DNA from: Emcibacteraceae bacterium
Lineage (GTDB): Bacteria; Pseudomonadota; Alphaproteobacteria; Sphingomonadales; Emcibacteraceae
DNA: 64,000 nt
Reading direction: 5' to 3'
NCBI GenBank assembly: GCA_041396985.1
Contig: JAWKXO010000003.1
Location: 186,001-250,000, forward strand
The position numbers were made by a program, and so were the translations under genes. Under the pieces are notes generated by a model. The model was not told where the DNA came from. It was given only the letters and a program-made list of their open reading frames with translations, and ran no database searches. Shown in pieces: positions 36,951 to 46,115 of the stretch; position 1 is the stretch's first letter, and the number at the start of each line of letters is the position of its first letter.

Positions 36951-37508
36951 ATGATGAAAAAGATATCAATTTTACTATTCTTGATAGGCCTACCGATTTA
37001 TGCAAATGCAAAAACGGCAGAGGAAGACAGACAGGAAATTCGTGAAATGCGGTCCGAAGTGTTGGCGCAGCTCTATCAGAATAATTCTGAAGCAAAAGAC
37101 CTTATAGCCAGTGCAGAAGGCTATGCTGTTTTTAATAATGGCGGTGTAAATCTGATCCTGCTTTCGGCTGGAAGTGGTAAGGGCGTTGCCCATGATAACA
37201 AATCAGGAAAAGATGTTTTCATGCGTATGGCAACGGGTGGTGTTGGTATCGGCCTTGGTATAAAAGATTACCGGGCCGTGATTGTATTCCACAAGCGTGC
37301 CATGTTTGACCAGTTTGTTGATAAGGGCTGGGATTTTTCCGGTCAGGCTGATGCTGCCGCAAAAATTGATGATACTGGCGGAGAAGCAAACGCAGCTGAT
37401 TCAGTGGTCAGTGGTGTTACCGTTTATCAGATGACCGAGAAGGGGCTTGCACTGCAAGCCACCTTACAGGGAACAAAATACTGGAAAGTTGATAAGTGGA
37501 ATAAATAA
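36951..37508 (+). CDS. SYLF/YSC84-like lipid-binding secreted protein
   Basis: A 185-residue protein with a signal peptide (MMKKISILLFLIGLPIYANA) and the Ysc84/SYLF type domain: AEGYAVFNNGGVNLILLSAGSGKGVAHD, FMRMATGGVGIGLGIKDYRAVIVF, and late SGVTVYQMTEKGLALQATLQGTKYW. The domain binds phosphoinositide-like lipids in eukaryotes; bacterial roles are poorly known. Probably periplasmic. Stands as a single gene. Confidence 0.82.
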   Translation: MMKKISILLFLIGLPIYANAKTAEEDRQEIREMRSEVLAQLYQNNSEAKDLIASAEGYAVFNNGGVNLILLSAGSGKGVAHDNKSGKDVFMRMATGGVGIGLGIKDYRAVIVFHKRAMFDQFVDKGWDFSGQADAAAKIDDTGGEANAADSVVSGVTVYQMTEKGLALQATLQGTKYWKVDKWNK

Positions 37509-37526
37509 GTCTCAAAGACTGAATTC

Positions 37527-38717
37527 TTACGTTGAAGAACGCGCCTCATATTTTGTGGCGCGTTCTTTATTTATAAGCCTGACCCCGAATAAGAGACGCA
37601 AAAAATTGGATTTCTTGATCACGAATTCGATGAGTAAAAGACAGACAATAAATGTGCCAAAAGCAATAGCAAGATATTCAAAAATGCCATTCATTCCCCA
37701 GTCAATGATATAATACCCGATAATGATCAACACTGTCTGATGCAGGATATAAAATGGATAAACAATGCCATTTCCATATTGCAGAAAATCATTGCTAAAA
37801 TTTAGATAACGTCTGGCAAAGCCAATCAACATGGCAATCCATGACCATTTGATAATCATTTCAACCAGATCCCATGGAATAATATCAAGGGGAGTATCCC
37901 AGTTATATTTGATCATGATCAGGCCATAGGAAAGAAAGGCCAAAATCATTGATTTATAACGATTATCCTCGAATGCCTGCCATATTGATGGCATCCGGAC
38001 AAACAGAACCCCCATGACCAGAATATAGGCAAAAATAAAGTGGCCAAAATTATCCTTTATAATGTTGTGGGTAACTTCATTATTGCCATTATAAAAATAG
38101 ACCGGAATATAAATCAGATATGGGGCCCATAAAATTCGTGTGCCTTTATTGAGCCAGTTTTCAAATTTTGCCAGGTGGGTGATCCCCCTGTTGCTGTTGA
38201 TATAGGCGATAACAGGAATAAGCAGTATAGTATAGAGAAACAGATAGGCCACATACCACATGTGATTATACGTCGGCCAGGGGCTCAGCATACCGTCCAG
38301 CCAGGTAAAATGAAAATATTTTTCGCTCCAGAACTGCCAGTATCCTGGTTCGATAAACCCTTTTTGCAGGGCTTCAAAATAGGGTTGCGGGGCGACAACA
38401 ACGGCGCAGGCAAAAAACAGGGGAACGAACAATTTGACCAGCCGTTGTTTTAAGAAACCGGTCAGGGTCATTTTGATGGTCATGACACTGATGGCTACCC
38501 CTGATACCAGAAACAGAAGATCAAGCCGCCAGTTTGAAGTCAGCATCATTATCGATTTTAAAAGCCGGCTGTCATGACCGCTTTCAATATGAAAAGGCCA
38601 TTCAACAAACATCATGCCGGTATGGTAAAAAACCAGATAGGCAAAGGCAAGCACCCTAAGCCAGTCCAGAAAATATTGTCGTTTGTTGAATTGCTTTAAA
38701 TCGATAGTTACAGTCAT
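37527..38717 (-). CDS. Acyltransferase 3 family membrane protein
   Basis: A 396-residue polytopic protein with about ten transmembrane helices. The N-terminal signature YFLDWLRVLAFAYLVFYHTGMMF (split here for length; residues about 14-36) carries the Arg and His conserved in the OatA/NolL/OafA acyltransferases, which acylate sugars of cell envelope or exported molecules. It is divergent from a membrane LytTR regulator that probably controls it. The acceptor is not known. Confidence 0.85.
   Translation of the reverse strand: MTVTIDLKQFNKRQYFLDWLRVLAFAYLVFYHTGMMFVEWPFHIESGHDSRLLKSIMMLTSNWRLDLLFLVSGVAISVMTIKMTLTGFLKQRLVKLFVPLFFACAVVVAPQPYFEALQKGFIEPGYWQFWSEKYFHFTWLDGMLSPWPTYNHMWYVAYLFLYTILLIPVIAYINSNRGITHLAKFENWLNKGTRILWAPYLIYIPVYFYNGNNEVTHNIIKDNFGHFIFAYILVMGVLFVRMPSIWQAFEDNRYKSMILAFLSYGLIMIKYNWDTPLDIIPWDLVEMIIKWSWIAMLIGFARRYLNFSNDFLQYGNGIVYPFYILHQTVLIIIGYYIIDWGMNGIFEYLAIAFGTFIVCLLLIEFVIKKSNFLRLLFGVRLINKERATKYEARSST
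37535..37567. terminator. Bidirectional terminator hairpin overlapping acyltransferase 3' end
   Basis: AAGAACGCGCC (37535-37545) and GGCGCGTTCTT (37557-37567) form a perfect 11-bp stem, with T-rich sequence following on the plus strand. It lies between convergent genes but inside the last codons of the acyltransferase ORF, so coding and termination signals overlap. Confidence 0.75.
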
Positions 38718-38804
38718 CTGTTTTCTCCTAAAAATAAATCATTGAAATCATGATGTGATTATTGGAGACTGATAGCCAATCATTTGGGATAATGAGACGG
38801 GATT

Positions 38805-38850
38805 TGTGATACTCGGGGCGCGGGTTGTGACAAACGGCATCAAAATGTGA
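38805..38850. promoter_or_regulatory. Three phased TGTGA direct repeats (candidate LytTR sites)
   Basis: TGTGA occurs at 38805-38809, 38826-38830 and 38846-38850, spaced 21 and 20 bases, two helical turns apart. A fourth copy is at 38754-38758. LytTR proteins bind phased direct repeats, and this lies between the divergent LytTR and acyltransferase genes. Confidence 0.5.
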
Positions 38851-38870
38851 TAAGAGGAGCGGGCGAATAG

Positions 38871-39677
38871 ATGATCCAGACCATCAAAAAACACTGGAAA
38901 TTATTTGCGGTTGCTTTCAGTTTTTATCTTGTCGATGCGGCGATGCGTTCAACATCACTTATTATGGAATTTCAGGATAGGGGCGAAGCCCTGGATATCT
39001 GGAAACCATTTGTGTGGGAATATTCAAGTACAATTGTGGCCTTTATCCTGCTTCCTTTTATTTTAATGTTTGACGAACGCTATCCCATTTCCAGCGGCAG
39101 CTGGCGGGAGCGGCTGTTGATGCATATCCCGTTAAGTATGGTGTTTTCCTTTTTGCATATTCTCGGCATGGTCACGGTCAGGAAGCTGGTTTATTTTATG
39201 GCCGGGGAAAATTACGAATTTACCGATATTAATTACACTATTCTATATGAATATCGTAAAGACCTGATGTCCTATATCTCTATTCTGATCGTCATTTACG
39301 GCTATCGGGAAATATTAAGATTAAGACATGGCGAGGCGCAGATTGAAAATTCTTCCGAAGAAAGGATCATGGTCAGTAAGGCGGGGATGTTTCAGTTCAT
39401 TGATCCCAAATCCGTTGACTGGGTTGAAGCTGCGGGAAACTATGTTGAGCTTCATGTCGGAAAAGAAAATTACATGCTCAGAGCCACAATGAAAGAAATT
39501 GAAGACCGGCTTGGTGAGCGGGACTTTGCCCGCGTTCACCGGTCATCAATTGTCCGACGCGATTTTATTGACCGCATCCAGCCCTTATCCAATGGCGATA
39601 AGAATATATTTCTTAAAGATGGCACCGAGCTTCGGATGTCGCGAAGATATAATGAGAATTTAAAGCATGCCGGGTGA
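38871..39677 (+). CDS. Membrane-anchored LytTR transcriptional regulator
   Basis: A 268-residue protein with about four transmembrane segments (about 11-30, 46-66, 84-106, 133-150) and a C-terminal LytTR DNA-binding domain (about 163-265: VEAAGNYVELHVGKENYMLRATMKE shortened here; FARVHRSSIVRRDFIDRIQP; LRMSRRYNE). It has no receiver domain, so it probably senses a membrane or envelope signal itself. It is divergent from the acyltransferase gene with 153 bases between, where phased repeats occur. Confidence 0.88.
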   Translation: MIQTIKKHWKLFAVAFSFYLVDAAMRSTSLIMEFQDRGEALDIWKPFVWEYSSTIVAFILLPFILMFDERYPISSGSWRERLLMHIPLSMVFSFLHILGMVTVRKLVYFMAGENYEFTDINYTILYEYRKDLMSYISILIVIYGYREILRLRHGEAQIENSSEERIMVSKAGMFQFIDPKSVDWVEAAGNYVELHVGKENYMLRATMKEIEDRLGERDFARVHRSSIVRRDFIDRIQPLSNGDKNIFLKDGTELRMSRRYNENLKHAG

Positions 39678-39678
39678 T

Positions 39679-40500
39679 TTATTGGCCCATTAAATTTCTT
39701 TGTTTATAGCCTTCAGGTGCTATAAACTCGCTCTCATCTATATCCTGATTGCTGATGGAAGACAGCATTGACTCGTGCGTTGCCTGACCATTTGAAAATT
39801 GACGGCTTAAAACGGGAAAGCCTTCCATTTCATTCATATAGTTAAACGGATTATCATCCATTCGGACTGGTGACATTTTGCTTAATTCCTCCATGAATCC
39901 TTTCATGAATTCTGCCATATTTTTAAAGGAAGTCTGAATATCCTCACCCACATCAAGATCAGACCAGGATGTGATGCAATATTCCCCCTGCTTCTGATCG
40001 CCCCGGTAAGCTTCATAATAGTCACAGGCATAGCCGTTGATGGTGTCATTCTTTCCTGTCTTTTTAATTTCAGTTTTTACCTGTGGCATCTGCATTTGCT
40101 GTTGTCCGCCCATAGAAGACATTCTTTGCTTCATCATTTTTTCAACCATAGCCCGCTGTTCGGGTGGAACATTTGCCAGTGCTTTTTCCATTGCGGCGTC
40201 CATTTGGCTTTTAACAGAACCGGCGGTTGATTTATCAAAAATCATGTAGGATTTGTCCTGATGGGAAATGACAGTCATATTTTGCGCGGCACCGTCGAAA
40301 ATCATTTCGTTGCCTTCCATGCCTTTCATTTTCATATTGCCGTCTGAAAATAACACCTGCATGGTTTCTTCCTGAGCGTTTTTCTTGCGCAGGTCTTTGT
40401 TTATAATTTCAATGATTTCCCCGGCATAAAGAGGGGTGGAAATAAGTGAAATGAAAAGTGCGGAAAATAAAATTTTAGAATTTGTCTTGAAATTAGTCAT
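39679..40500 (-). CDS. Secreted DUF4412-type protein
   Basis: A 273-residue protein with a signal peptide ending STPLYAG. The middle is Met/Gln-rich (KMMKQRMSSMGGQQQMQMPQ). Repeated features include MKMKGMEGNEMIFDG, QDKSYMIFDKS, INGYACDYYEAYRGDQKQGEYCITSW, with two Cys that may pair. These match the DUF4412 pattern of periplasmic proteins of unknown function. It converges with the LytTR gene with almost no gap. Confidence 0.7.
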   Translation of the reverse strand: MTNFKTNSKILFSALFISLISTPLYAGEIIEIINKDLRKKNAQEETMQVLFSDGNMKMKGMEGNEMIFDGAAQNMTVISHQDKSYMIFDKSTAGSVKSQMDAAMEKALANVPPEQRAMVEKMMKQRMSSMGGQQQMQMPQVKTEIKKTGKNDTINGYACDYYEAYRGDQKQGEYCITSWSDLDVGEDIQTSFKNMAEFMKGFMEELSKMSPVRMDDNPFNYMNEMEGFPVLSRQFSNGQATHESMLSSISNQDIDESEFIAPEGYKQRNLMGQ

Positions 40501-40656
40501 GTGTGATGCCCGGTTTAGTTAATTGCCCATAATAAAAAATTAACCATAACATACAAGTATTTGAAAGTCAGCGGTTTTTAGTAATTCATATTTCTAAATT
40601 CATTGACTTTTTGTCCCTCACCCTTATCGTGAATAAAAATATGTGGGAGAAATTTA

Positions 40657-41694
40657 ATGATAACTATGACAAAATTAATGCGTGTTTCTTTACTGGCCGG
40701 TGTTGCTGCCCTCTCAATGGGCTCGATCGCAAAGGCCCAGGATGTTCCTTATGAGGAAGTGCCCGGGGTGTGGGCCAAGCTGCCGGATGGACGCAAATGG
40801 GGATCAACAAGCACGGTTTATTATGCCGGGAACGGTAATATCTGGGCGGCGGAACGCTGTGGTGGCAATGGTAACTGCATGGATACGCCGGATATAGACC
40901 CGGTGATGCTGATCAGCCAGGACGGGAAAATACTGAAAACCTTTGGTAAAGGCATGATGGTCTGGCCCCATGGCATTCATGTGGATAAGGAAGGAAATGT
41001 CTGGATCGCCGACGGCCGTGGTGATGAGAAGCGTGGCGTTGGCCATCAGGTTCATAAATTTAGCCCGGATGGGAAACTTCTGATGTCGCTTGGTCAAGCT
41101 GGGAAAGCAGGCAAGGGCGAATATATATTTGATCAGCCGTGTGATGTGCTGGTGGCGCCGAATGGCGATATTTTTGTTGCAGATGGTCATTCGCCCAAAG
41201 GCAATAACCGGGTCGTGAAATATAACAGCAAGGGTGAGTATCTGATGGAATTTGGCGGTGATGGGGCCGAGTTCGGTGAAATGTATGAACCACACAGTCT
41301 GGCGATGGATAGCCAGGGGCGGCTTTTTGTTGCTGACCGCTATAATGATCGGGTGCAGATATTTACCCAGGACGGTGAATTTATCAACAGTTGGCGTCAG
41401 TTTGGCCGGCCTAGTGGCGTTTATATTGATAAAAATGATATCCTTTATGTCGCCGACAGTGAAAGCAATTCCGGTGGTACCCGGAATCCTGGCTGGGACC
41501 GGGGCATCCGTATAGGCAGCGCAAAGACCGGCTGGGTCACCGCCTTTATTCCCGACCCTGATAAGGGCGTTGCCTTCAGCCGTGCCGAAGGGGTCACAGC
41601 TGATGAGGACGGTAATATTTACGGCGCTGAAGTGGAGGAAATGAACCTGCGCAAATATGTGCCGCGCGGCACTTTGCCACGCCGCCGTGAATAA
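40657..41694 (+). CDS. Exported NHL-repeat beta-propeller protein
   Basis: A 345-residue protein with a signal peptide ending SIAKAQ and several NHL repeats forming a beta-propeller (for example WPHGIHVDKEGNVWIADG, QPCDVLVAPNGDIFVADG, PHSLAMDSQGRLFVADRYNDRVQIF). It resembles the peptidyl-alpha-hydroxyglycine lyase-like and SMP-30-like exported propellers. Ribosome site GGGAG. Reaction not assigned; a periplasmic lyase or hydrolase role is possible. Followed 24 bases later by the HerA-like ATPase on the same strand. Confidence 0.8.
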   Translation: MITMTKLMRVSLLAGVAALSMGSIAKAQDVPYEEVPGVWAKLPDGRKWGSTSTVYYAGNGNIWAAERCGGNGNCMDTPDIDPVMLISQDGKILKTFGKGMMVWPHGIHVDKEGNVWIADGRGDEKRGVGHQVHKFSPDGKLLMSLGQAGKAGKGEYIFDQPCDVLVAPNGDIFVADGHSPKGNNRVVKYNSKGEYLMEFGGDGAEFGEMYEPHSLAMDSQGRLFVADRYNDRVQIFTQDGEFINSWRQFGRPSGVYIDKNDILYVADSESNSGGTRNPGWDRGIRIGSAKTGWVTAFIPDPDKGVAFSRAEGVTADEDGNIYGAEVEEMNLRKYVPRGTLPRRRE

Positions 41695-41718
41695 AAAGCG
41701 TTATAATGAGGTTATGGA

Positions 41719-43209
41719 ATGGAAGATGGGATTCTCATCGGGGGCAATGAAACCGGGCAGGTGTTTCTTAACCCCCGCTATGCCAACAGACATGGATTAA
41801 TTGCCGGGGCAACGGGGACGGGCAAAACAGTCACCCTGCAATGTCTGGCGGAAGGCTTTTCAGATCTTGGCATTCCGGTCTTTATGGCTGATGTTAAAGG
41901 GGATATTTCAGGGATCAGCCAGGCTGGAAAGCCCCACCCCAAAATTGACGAACGCGTAAAATCTATCGGCATCGACGGCTATACCCAATTTGGCTACCCG
42001 GTTTCCTTCTGGGATGTTTTTGCGAAAAAAGGTACAGCAGTCCGGTCAACAATTTCTGAAATGGGGCCTCAGCTGCTCTCGCGGCTGATGGAATTAAACG
42101 AAGCACAGGAAAGCATCATTTCCCTGGTCTTTGAATATGCTGATCAGGAAGGCCTCCTGCTTGTTGATCTGGCGGATTTGAGAACCACACTTGAATATTT
42201 AGGCGAAAATACCGGTAGTCTGGGTCTTAATTACAGTGTGTCGAAAGCCTCGGTAAATGCCATATTGCGCCGGCTTCTTATGCTTGAGCGTGAAGGAGGC
42301 GATCAGTTTTTTGGCGAGCCGGCATTGTCGCTCGAGGATTTTATGGCGACTGACCGAGATGGCCGGGGCCGGATCAATATACTGGCCGCCGATAAACTGA
42401 TTAACAGCCCGCGAGTCTATTCCACATTTTTATTATGGCTGCTTTCCGAATTATTTGAAAATCTGCCGGAGATTGGCGACCCGGATCAACCGGTTCTGGT
42501 CTTTTTCTTTGATGAGGCACATTTGCTTTTTAACAGTGCGCCAAAATCCCTTATCGAAAAAATTGAACAGGTTGTCCGGCTGATCAGATCGAAAGGTGTC
42601 GGTGTTTATTTTATCAGCCAGAGCCCGTCGGATATTCCCGATACGGTTTTAGGGCAGCTTGGTAATAGAATTCAGCATGCGCTTCGCGCCTATACACCGC
42701 GGGAACAGAAGGCCGTTAAGGTCGCCGCTCAGTCATTTCGGGAAAATCCGAAACTTGATACGGTCAGTGTCATCAGCGAACTTGGCGTAGGCGAGGCGCT
42801 GGTTTCCGTTTTGCAGGATAAGGCCATTCCTAGCCCGGTTGAAAGGGTGCTGATCAGGCCACCCCATTCACGGATCGGTAAAGCCACGGATGAAGAGCGA
42901 AAAGCCATTCTTGATAACGATATCAATATGCGTCGTTACGCCGAGCCGTTTGATCCGCGCTCTGCCCATGAAATTCTTCATGAAAGAATGGCGGAAAAAA
43001 TAAACCGGCAGAACAGGGAAGAAGAAAGTCAAAGGACAAATTACACCAGCGTGCCACGAACAGGGTCAAGAGCAAAGGCGGGGTTAAGAACGCGCACCAG
43101 TAACAGACAGACGGCCGGGGAGGCTTTTGTAAAAAGCATGGCGCGCAGTGTCGGCCGCAGTCTCGGCAACAAATTGCTTCGCGGTATATTAGGGTCGATA
43201 CTTAAATAA
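41719..43209 (+). CDS. HerA-like ATPase (DUF853/YjgR family)
   Basis: A 496-residue cytoplasmic P-loop ATPase with Walker A GATGTGKT (about 30-37), Walker B LVFFFDEAHLLF near 255-266, and an Arg-rich C-terminal tail. It matches the DUF853/YjgR branch of HerA/FtsK ATPases, which lacks a nuclease partner here. The function of this branch is not settled; DNA translocation is inferred from the fold. Confidence 0.88.
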   Translation: MEDGILIGGNETGQVFLNPRYANRHGLIAGATGTGKTVTLQCLAEGFSDLGIPVFMADVKGDISGISQAGKPHPKIDERVKSIGIDGYTQFGYPVSFWDVFAKKGTAVRSTISEMGPQLLSRLMELNEAQESIISLVFEYADQEGLLLVDLADLRTTLEYLGENTGSLGLNYSVSKASVNAILRRLLMLEREGGDQFFGEPALSLEDFMATDRDGRGRINILAADKLINSPRVYSTFLLWLLSELFENLPEIGDPDQPVLVFFFDEAHLLFNSAPKSLIEKIEQVVRLIRSKGVGVYFISQSPSDIPDTVLGQLGNRIQHALRAYTPREQKAVKVAAQSFRENPKLDTVSVISELGVGEALVSVLQDKAIPSPVERVLIRPPHSRIGKATDEERKAILDNDINMRRYAEPFDPRSAHEILHERMAEKINRQNREEESQRTNYTSVPRTGSRAKAGLRTRTSNRQTAGEAFVKSMARSVGRSLGNKLLRGILGSILK

Positions 43210-43214
43210 AGAAA

Positions 43215-43240
43215 AAGACTTGAGCAAAAAGTCAAGTCTT
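43215..43240 (-). terminator. Intrinsic terminator of tRNA-Arg
   Basis: AAGACTTGA (43215-43223) and TCAAGTCTT (43232-43240) form a perfect 9-bp stem with an 8-nt loop. On the minus strand it is followed by TTTTTC-TTTATTT, just after the tRNA. It may also stop the HerA-like transcript weakly. Confidence 0.85.
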
Positions 43241-43249
43241 TGATCTGAA

Positions 43250-43326
43250 TGGCGCGCTTGGGAAGATTCGAACTCCCGACCCCTTGATTCGTAGTCAAGT
43301 ACTCTATCCAGCTGAGCTACAAGCGC
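43250..43326 (-). tRNA. tRNA-Arg (anticodon ACG)
   Basis: The minus strand gives a 77-nt cloverleaf. Acceptor GCGCTTG pairs with CAAGCGC, with discriminator G and an encoded CCA. D-arm AGCTCAGCTGGATAGAGT, anticodon loop CTACGAA (ACG) and T-arm GGTTCGA-like GAGTTCGAATC are all in place. ACG is modified to ICG and reads CGU/C/A Arg codons. No integrase lies nearby. Confidence 0.97.
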
Positions 43327-43496
43327 TGATCATTCAATTTGCGTGAGGCAACCTACTCATATCGAAAGCGTAATGCAAGCCTCATTTGACAAATATAGCT
43401 GTTTTTTTTGAAATTTAAAGTCGAAGCATGCTTGTCGCGACGTTTATCATCCACTAAACTTGAATTTAATCGACAATAAACAGGGCGGGGCGGAAA

Positions 43497-45722
43497 TTGA
43501 TTAAGTCTAAAAAATCCTTATTTAATAAGATGTTAAACGGATTGCTCAGTGCTGCTTTGCTGAGTGTTCTAGTCGGGTGTTCATCAGGCGGGCAGTCAGA
43601 ATGGCCGAAAATGGAGGCTGACAGTCTCTGGGCCGAGCTGGAAAATAAAAGAACAGCCGATCCAGAAGCAACAACCCAGATCAGTGATGAAAGCAGTGGA
43701 TCGAGTCTTGCCACACCGCCATTTGCAGAAAAATCCGTTTCGCTACTAGATATTCAGGTTAGCCTTCAGGAAATAGAACGGGATCTGCCGTTCCATGCCG
43801 GGAATATTGCAAAAGCAATGGATCAGTATGAAGCGTCGCCGGATGAAGATAAAGCCATGCGCTGGCGCGGGGTTGAGCTTGAAATTTCGCGTCTTAACGA
43901 GCTTTCGGCAAAACTACGTACCATATCCCGTCAGATTGGCGGCAATGATCAGGCGGGTAAGGAAAGACAGCTTACCAATCAGCTTTTAAACAGAATTGAA
44001 GAAATTATTCCCGCCACGCCAGACAGCATTGATCTGGCACTGATGCAGCAGGCGGAAGGGGCAGGCAAATCATCTTATGATAATCAGATGGTGGTGGCGG
44101 CTAATCCCTATGCGGCAAAAGCGGGGCTTGAGATTTTAAAAAAAGGCGGTAGTGCGGTTGATGCGGCTATTGCGGTGGAAACAGTTTTAAGCCTGGTGGA
44201 GCCACAGTCATCAGGAATTGGCGGTGGGGCCTTCCTACTCCATTTTGATCCGGGCAAGCCATCGAATGAACAGCTTAATTTTTATGATGGACGTGAAGCA
44301 GCCCCCATGGCGGCGACGCCGGATTTGTTCAAATCAGTGACGGATGTGCCGGGATATGTGAAACTTGATGCCATCTATGGCGGGCTTTCGGTTGGGGTGC
44401 CGGGGGCTTTGGCCGCACTCAAAATGGCCCATGACCGTCATGGCGTGCTGCCGTGGGCGGAAGTGTTTGAGCCGGCCATACGCCTTGCCGAAGAAGGCTT
44501 TATCGTTTCCCCGCGGCTTGAGCATTATATTACTATTGATGAAAAGCTGATGCTGGTGCCGGAATCGCGGGCCTATTTTTATGACGAAGCCGGTCAGCCG
44601 CTTAAAGCAGGATATCTTCTTAAAAATCCAAAACAGGCGGCGGTTCTAAGGCGCATTGCCAATGAGGGAATATCAGCATTTTATACGGGCGAGATTGCTG
44701 AAAAAATTGTTTCTGCCATTAAAAATGCACCCAATAATCCGGGAAAACTGGAAATCAGCGACCTGGCCAATTATAAGGCAAAAGAGCGTGATGTGCTTTG
44801 TGGTCGTTACCGTGTTTATAAAGTCTGTTCTATTTCGCCACCGTCCTCAGGCGGCACCACAATGATCGCGGCGCTCGGGATGCTGGAAAAATTTAATATC
44901 CAGCAAATGAAGCCGCATTCGCCGGAAGCTTATAATCTTATTCTTGAGGCGGAGAGCCTCGCCTATGCGGACCGTAACCAGTATACCGGGGATACGGATT
45001 TTATTGATGTTCCTTATCATGGAATGATTGATCCCAAATATCTTGCTGAGCGGGCAAGGCTGATCAAGCCAGGTACATCAATGGGAAAAGCGCCATATGG
45101 CCAGCCCCCATCTGACATGGCGCTGGATTACGGGGAAGGGTATGTGCTTGATATTCCCTCGACAACCCATTTCAGTATTACCGATAAATGGGGCCATGTG
45201 GTTTCTATGACGGCAACGGTTGAAAGCATGTTTGGCAGCCGTCTGATGGTGGAAGGCTTTATGCTGAATAATGAGCTGACGGATTTTTCAATTATCCCGA
45301 TCGGTGAAGATGGCAAGCTGGTGGCAAACCGGGTGCAGGGCGGGAAAAGACCGATGAGTTCGCAAACGCCCAGCATAATCTTTGATCAACAGAATCGTCC
45401 CGTGCTTATTATTGGCTCACCTGGCGGCGCTAGCATTATTGATTATGTCACCCAGACGGTGATTAATGTGCTTGACTGGAATATGGATGTTCAATCAGCA
45501 ATAAGCGCCCCGCATGTTTTAAGCCGTAACGGACCGGCCCTGGTTGAGGAAGGCACAAGCGCAGAAAGCCTGATTGATCCGCTAAAAGCGCTTGGTCATG
45601 ATGTACAGGCAGTGACCCTTATGAGCGGTCTTCACGGAATAAGGCTGAAATACCCTGAAAATGGAGGACGTACACTGGAAGGAGGGGCAGACCCGAGACG
45701 GGAAGGGTTTGTGGCCCAATGA
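43497..45722 (+). CDS. ggt: Gamma-glutamyltransferase, lipoprotein with N-terminal extension
   Basis: A 741-residue protein from TTG 43497 (GGCGGGG upstream). A lipobox LVGC with Cys28 suggests an outer- or inner-membrane lipoprotein. Residues about 29-190 are a non-family helical extension. Then the GGT domain follows, with MVVAANPYAAKAGLEILKKGGSAVDAAIAV (quoted in part; residues near 199-225) and the autoprocessing nucleophile T556 in STTHFSI. The enzyme cleaves glutathione and other gamma-glutamyl peptides in the periplasm. It is longer than the usual about 580 residues. The stop overlaps the cupin start (ATGA). Confidence 0.9.
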   Translation: MIKSKKSLFNKMLNGLLSAALLSVLVGCSSGGQSEWPKMEADSLWAELENKRTADPEATTQISDESSGSSLATPPFAEKSVSLLDIQVSLQEIERDLPFHAGNIAKAMDQYEASPDEDKAMRWRGVELEISRLNELSAKLRTISRQIGGNDQAGKERQLTNQLLNRIEEIIPATPDSIDLALMQQAEGAGKSSYDNQMVVAANPYAAKAGLEILKKGGSAVDAAIAVETVLSLVEPQSSGIGGGAFLLHFDPGKPSNEQLNFYDGREAAPMAATPDLFKSVTDVPGYVKLDAIYGGLSVGVPGALAALKMAHDRHGVLPWAEVFEPAIRLAEEGFIVSPRLEHYITIDEKLMLVPESRAYFYDEAGQPLKAGYLLKNPKQAAVLRRIANEGISAFYTGEIAEKIVSAIKNAPNNPGKLEISDLANYKAKERDVLCGRYRVYKVCSISPPSSGGTTMIAALGMLEKFNIQQMKPHSPEAYNLILEAESLAYADRNQYTGDTDFIDVPYHGMIDPKYLAERARLIKPGTSMGKAPYGQPPSDMALDYGEGYVLDIPSTTHFSITDKWGHVVSMTATVESMFGSRLMVEGFMLNNELTDFSIIPIGEDGKLVANRVQGGKRPMSSQTPSIIFDQQNRPVLIIGSPGGASIIDYVTQTVINVLDWNMDVQSAISAPHVLSRNGPALVEEGTSAESLIDPLKALGHDVQAVTLMSGLHGIRLKYPENGGRTLEGGADPRREGFVAQ

Positions 45723-46114
45723 CGGAGATTAAGGCGGCAGATATTGAAAGTGAGCTTTCAAAATTAAAAATGCTTGAAGGAAGAGATGAAAATACGCCAG
45801 TGGAAGTATCGGCAGCTGCTTTTGCCAAACTTGCCTCATTTGATACGGGCGGTGTTTTTACCGGCAGTTTTAGCGGCGACAGCCCGTGGGAACGTCACAA
45901 TGCAGGCGATGAACTTGTCCATATTTTAAAGGGTGAAGCAGATCTTTCTATCCTGACCAGGGATGGGCCGGAAGTGCTGAATATGAAAGCGGGTATGCTG
46001 ACGGTGGTGCCAAAGGGATTATGGCATCGGTTCCATGCGCCAAATGGTGTAACCGTTTTAACGGCAACGCCCCAGCCTACTGATCATTCCACTGCAGAAC
46101 TGCCGAAAAATTGA
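45719..46114 (+). CDS. Cupin-domain protein
   Basis: A 131-residue single cupin. The GDxxWxRHNAGDELVHILKGEADL region carries His/Glu metal ligands and a second motif is GLWHRFHAPNGV. Small-molecule-binding or oxygenase activity is possible. It overlaps the GGT stop by ATGA, so it is co-translated with it; ligand unknown. Confidence 0.82.
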   Translation: MTEIKAADIESELSKLKMLEGRDENTPVEVSAAAFAKLASFDTGGVFTGSFSGDSPWERHNAGDELVHILKGEADLSILTRDGPEVLNMKAGMLTVVPKGLWHRFHAPNGVTVLTATPQPTDHSTAELPKN

Positions 46115-46115
46115 T

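Noticed and set aside
43250..43326. tRNA-Arg as an integration site of a genomic island
   Set aside because: No integrase, direct repeat of the tRNA 3' end or phage-type gene is seen nearby.
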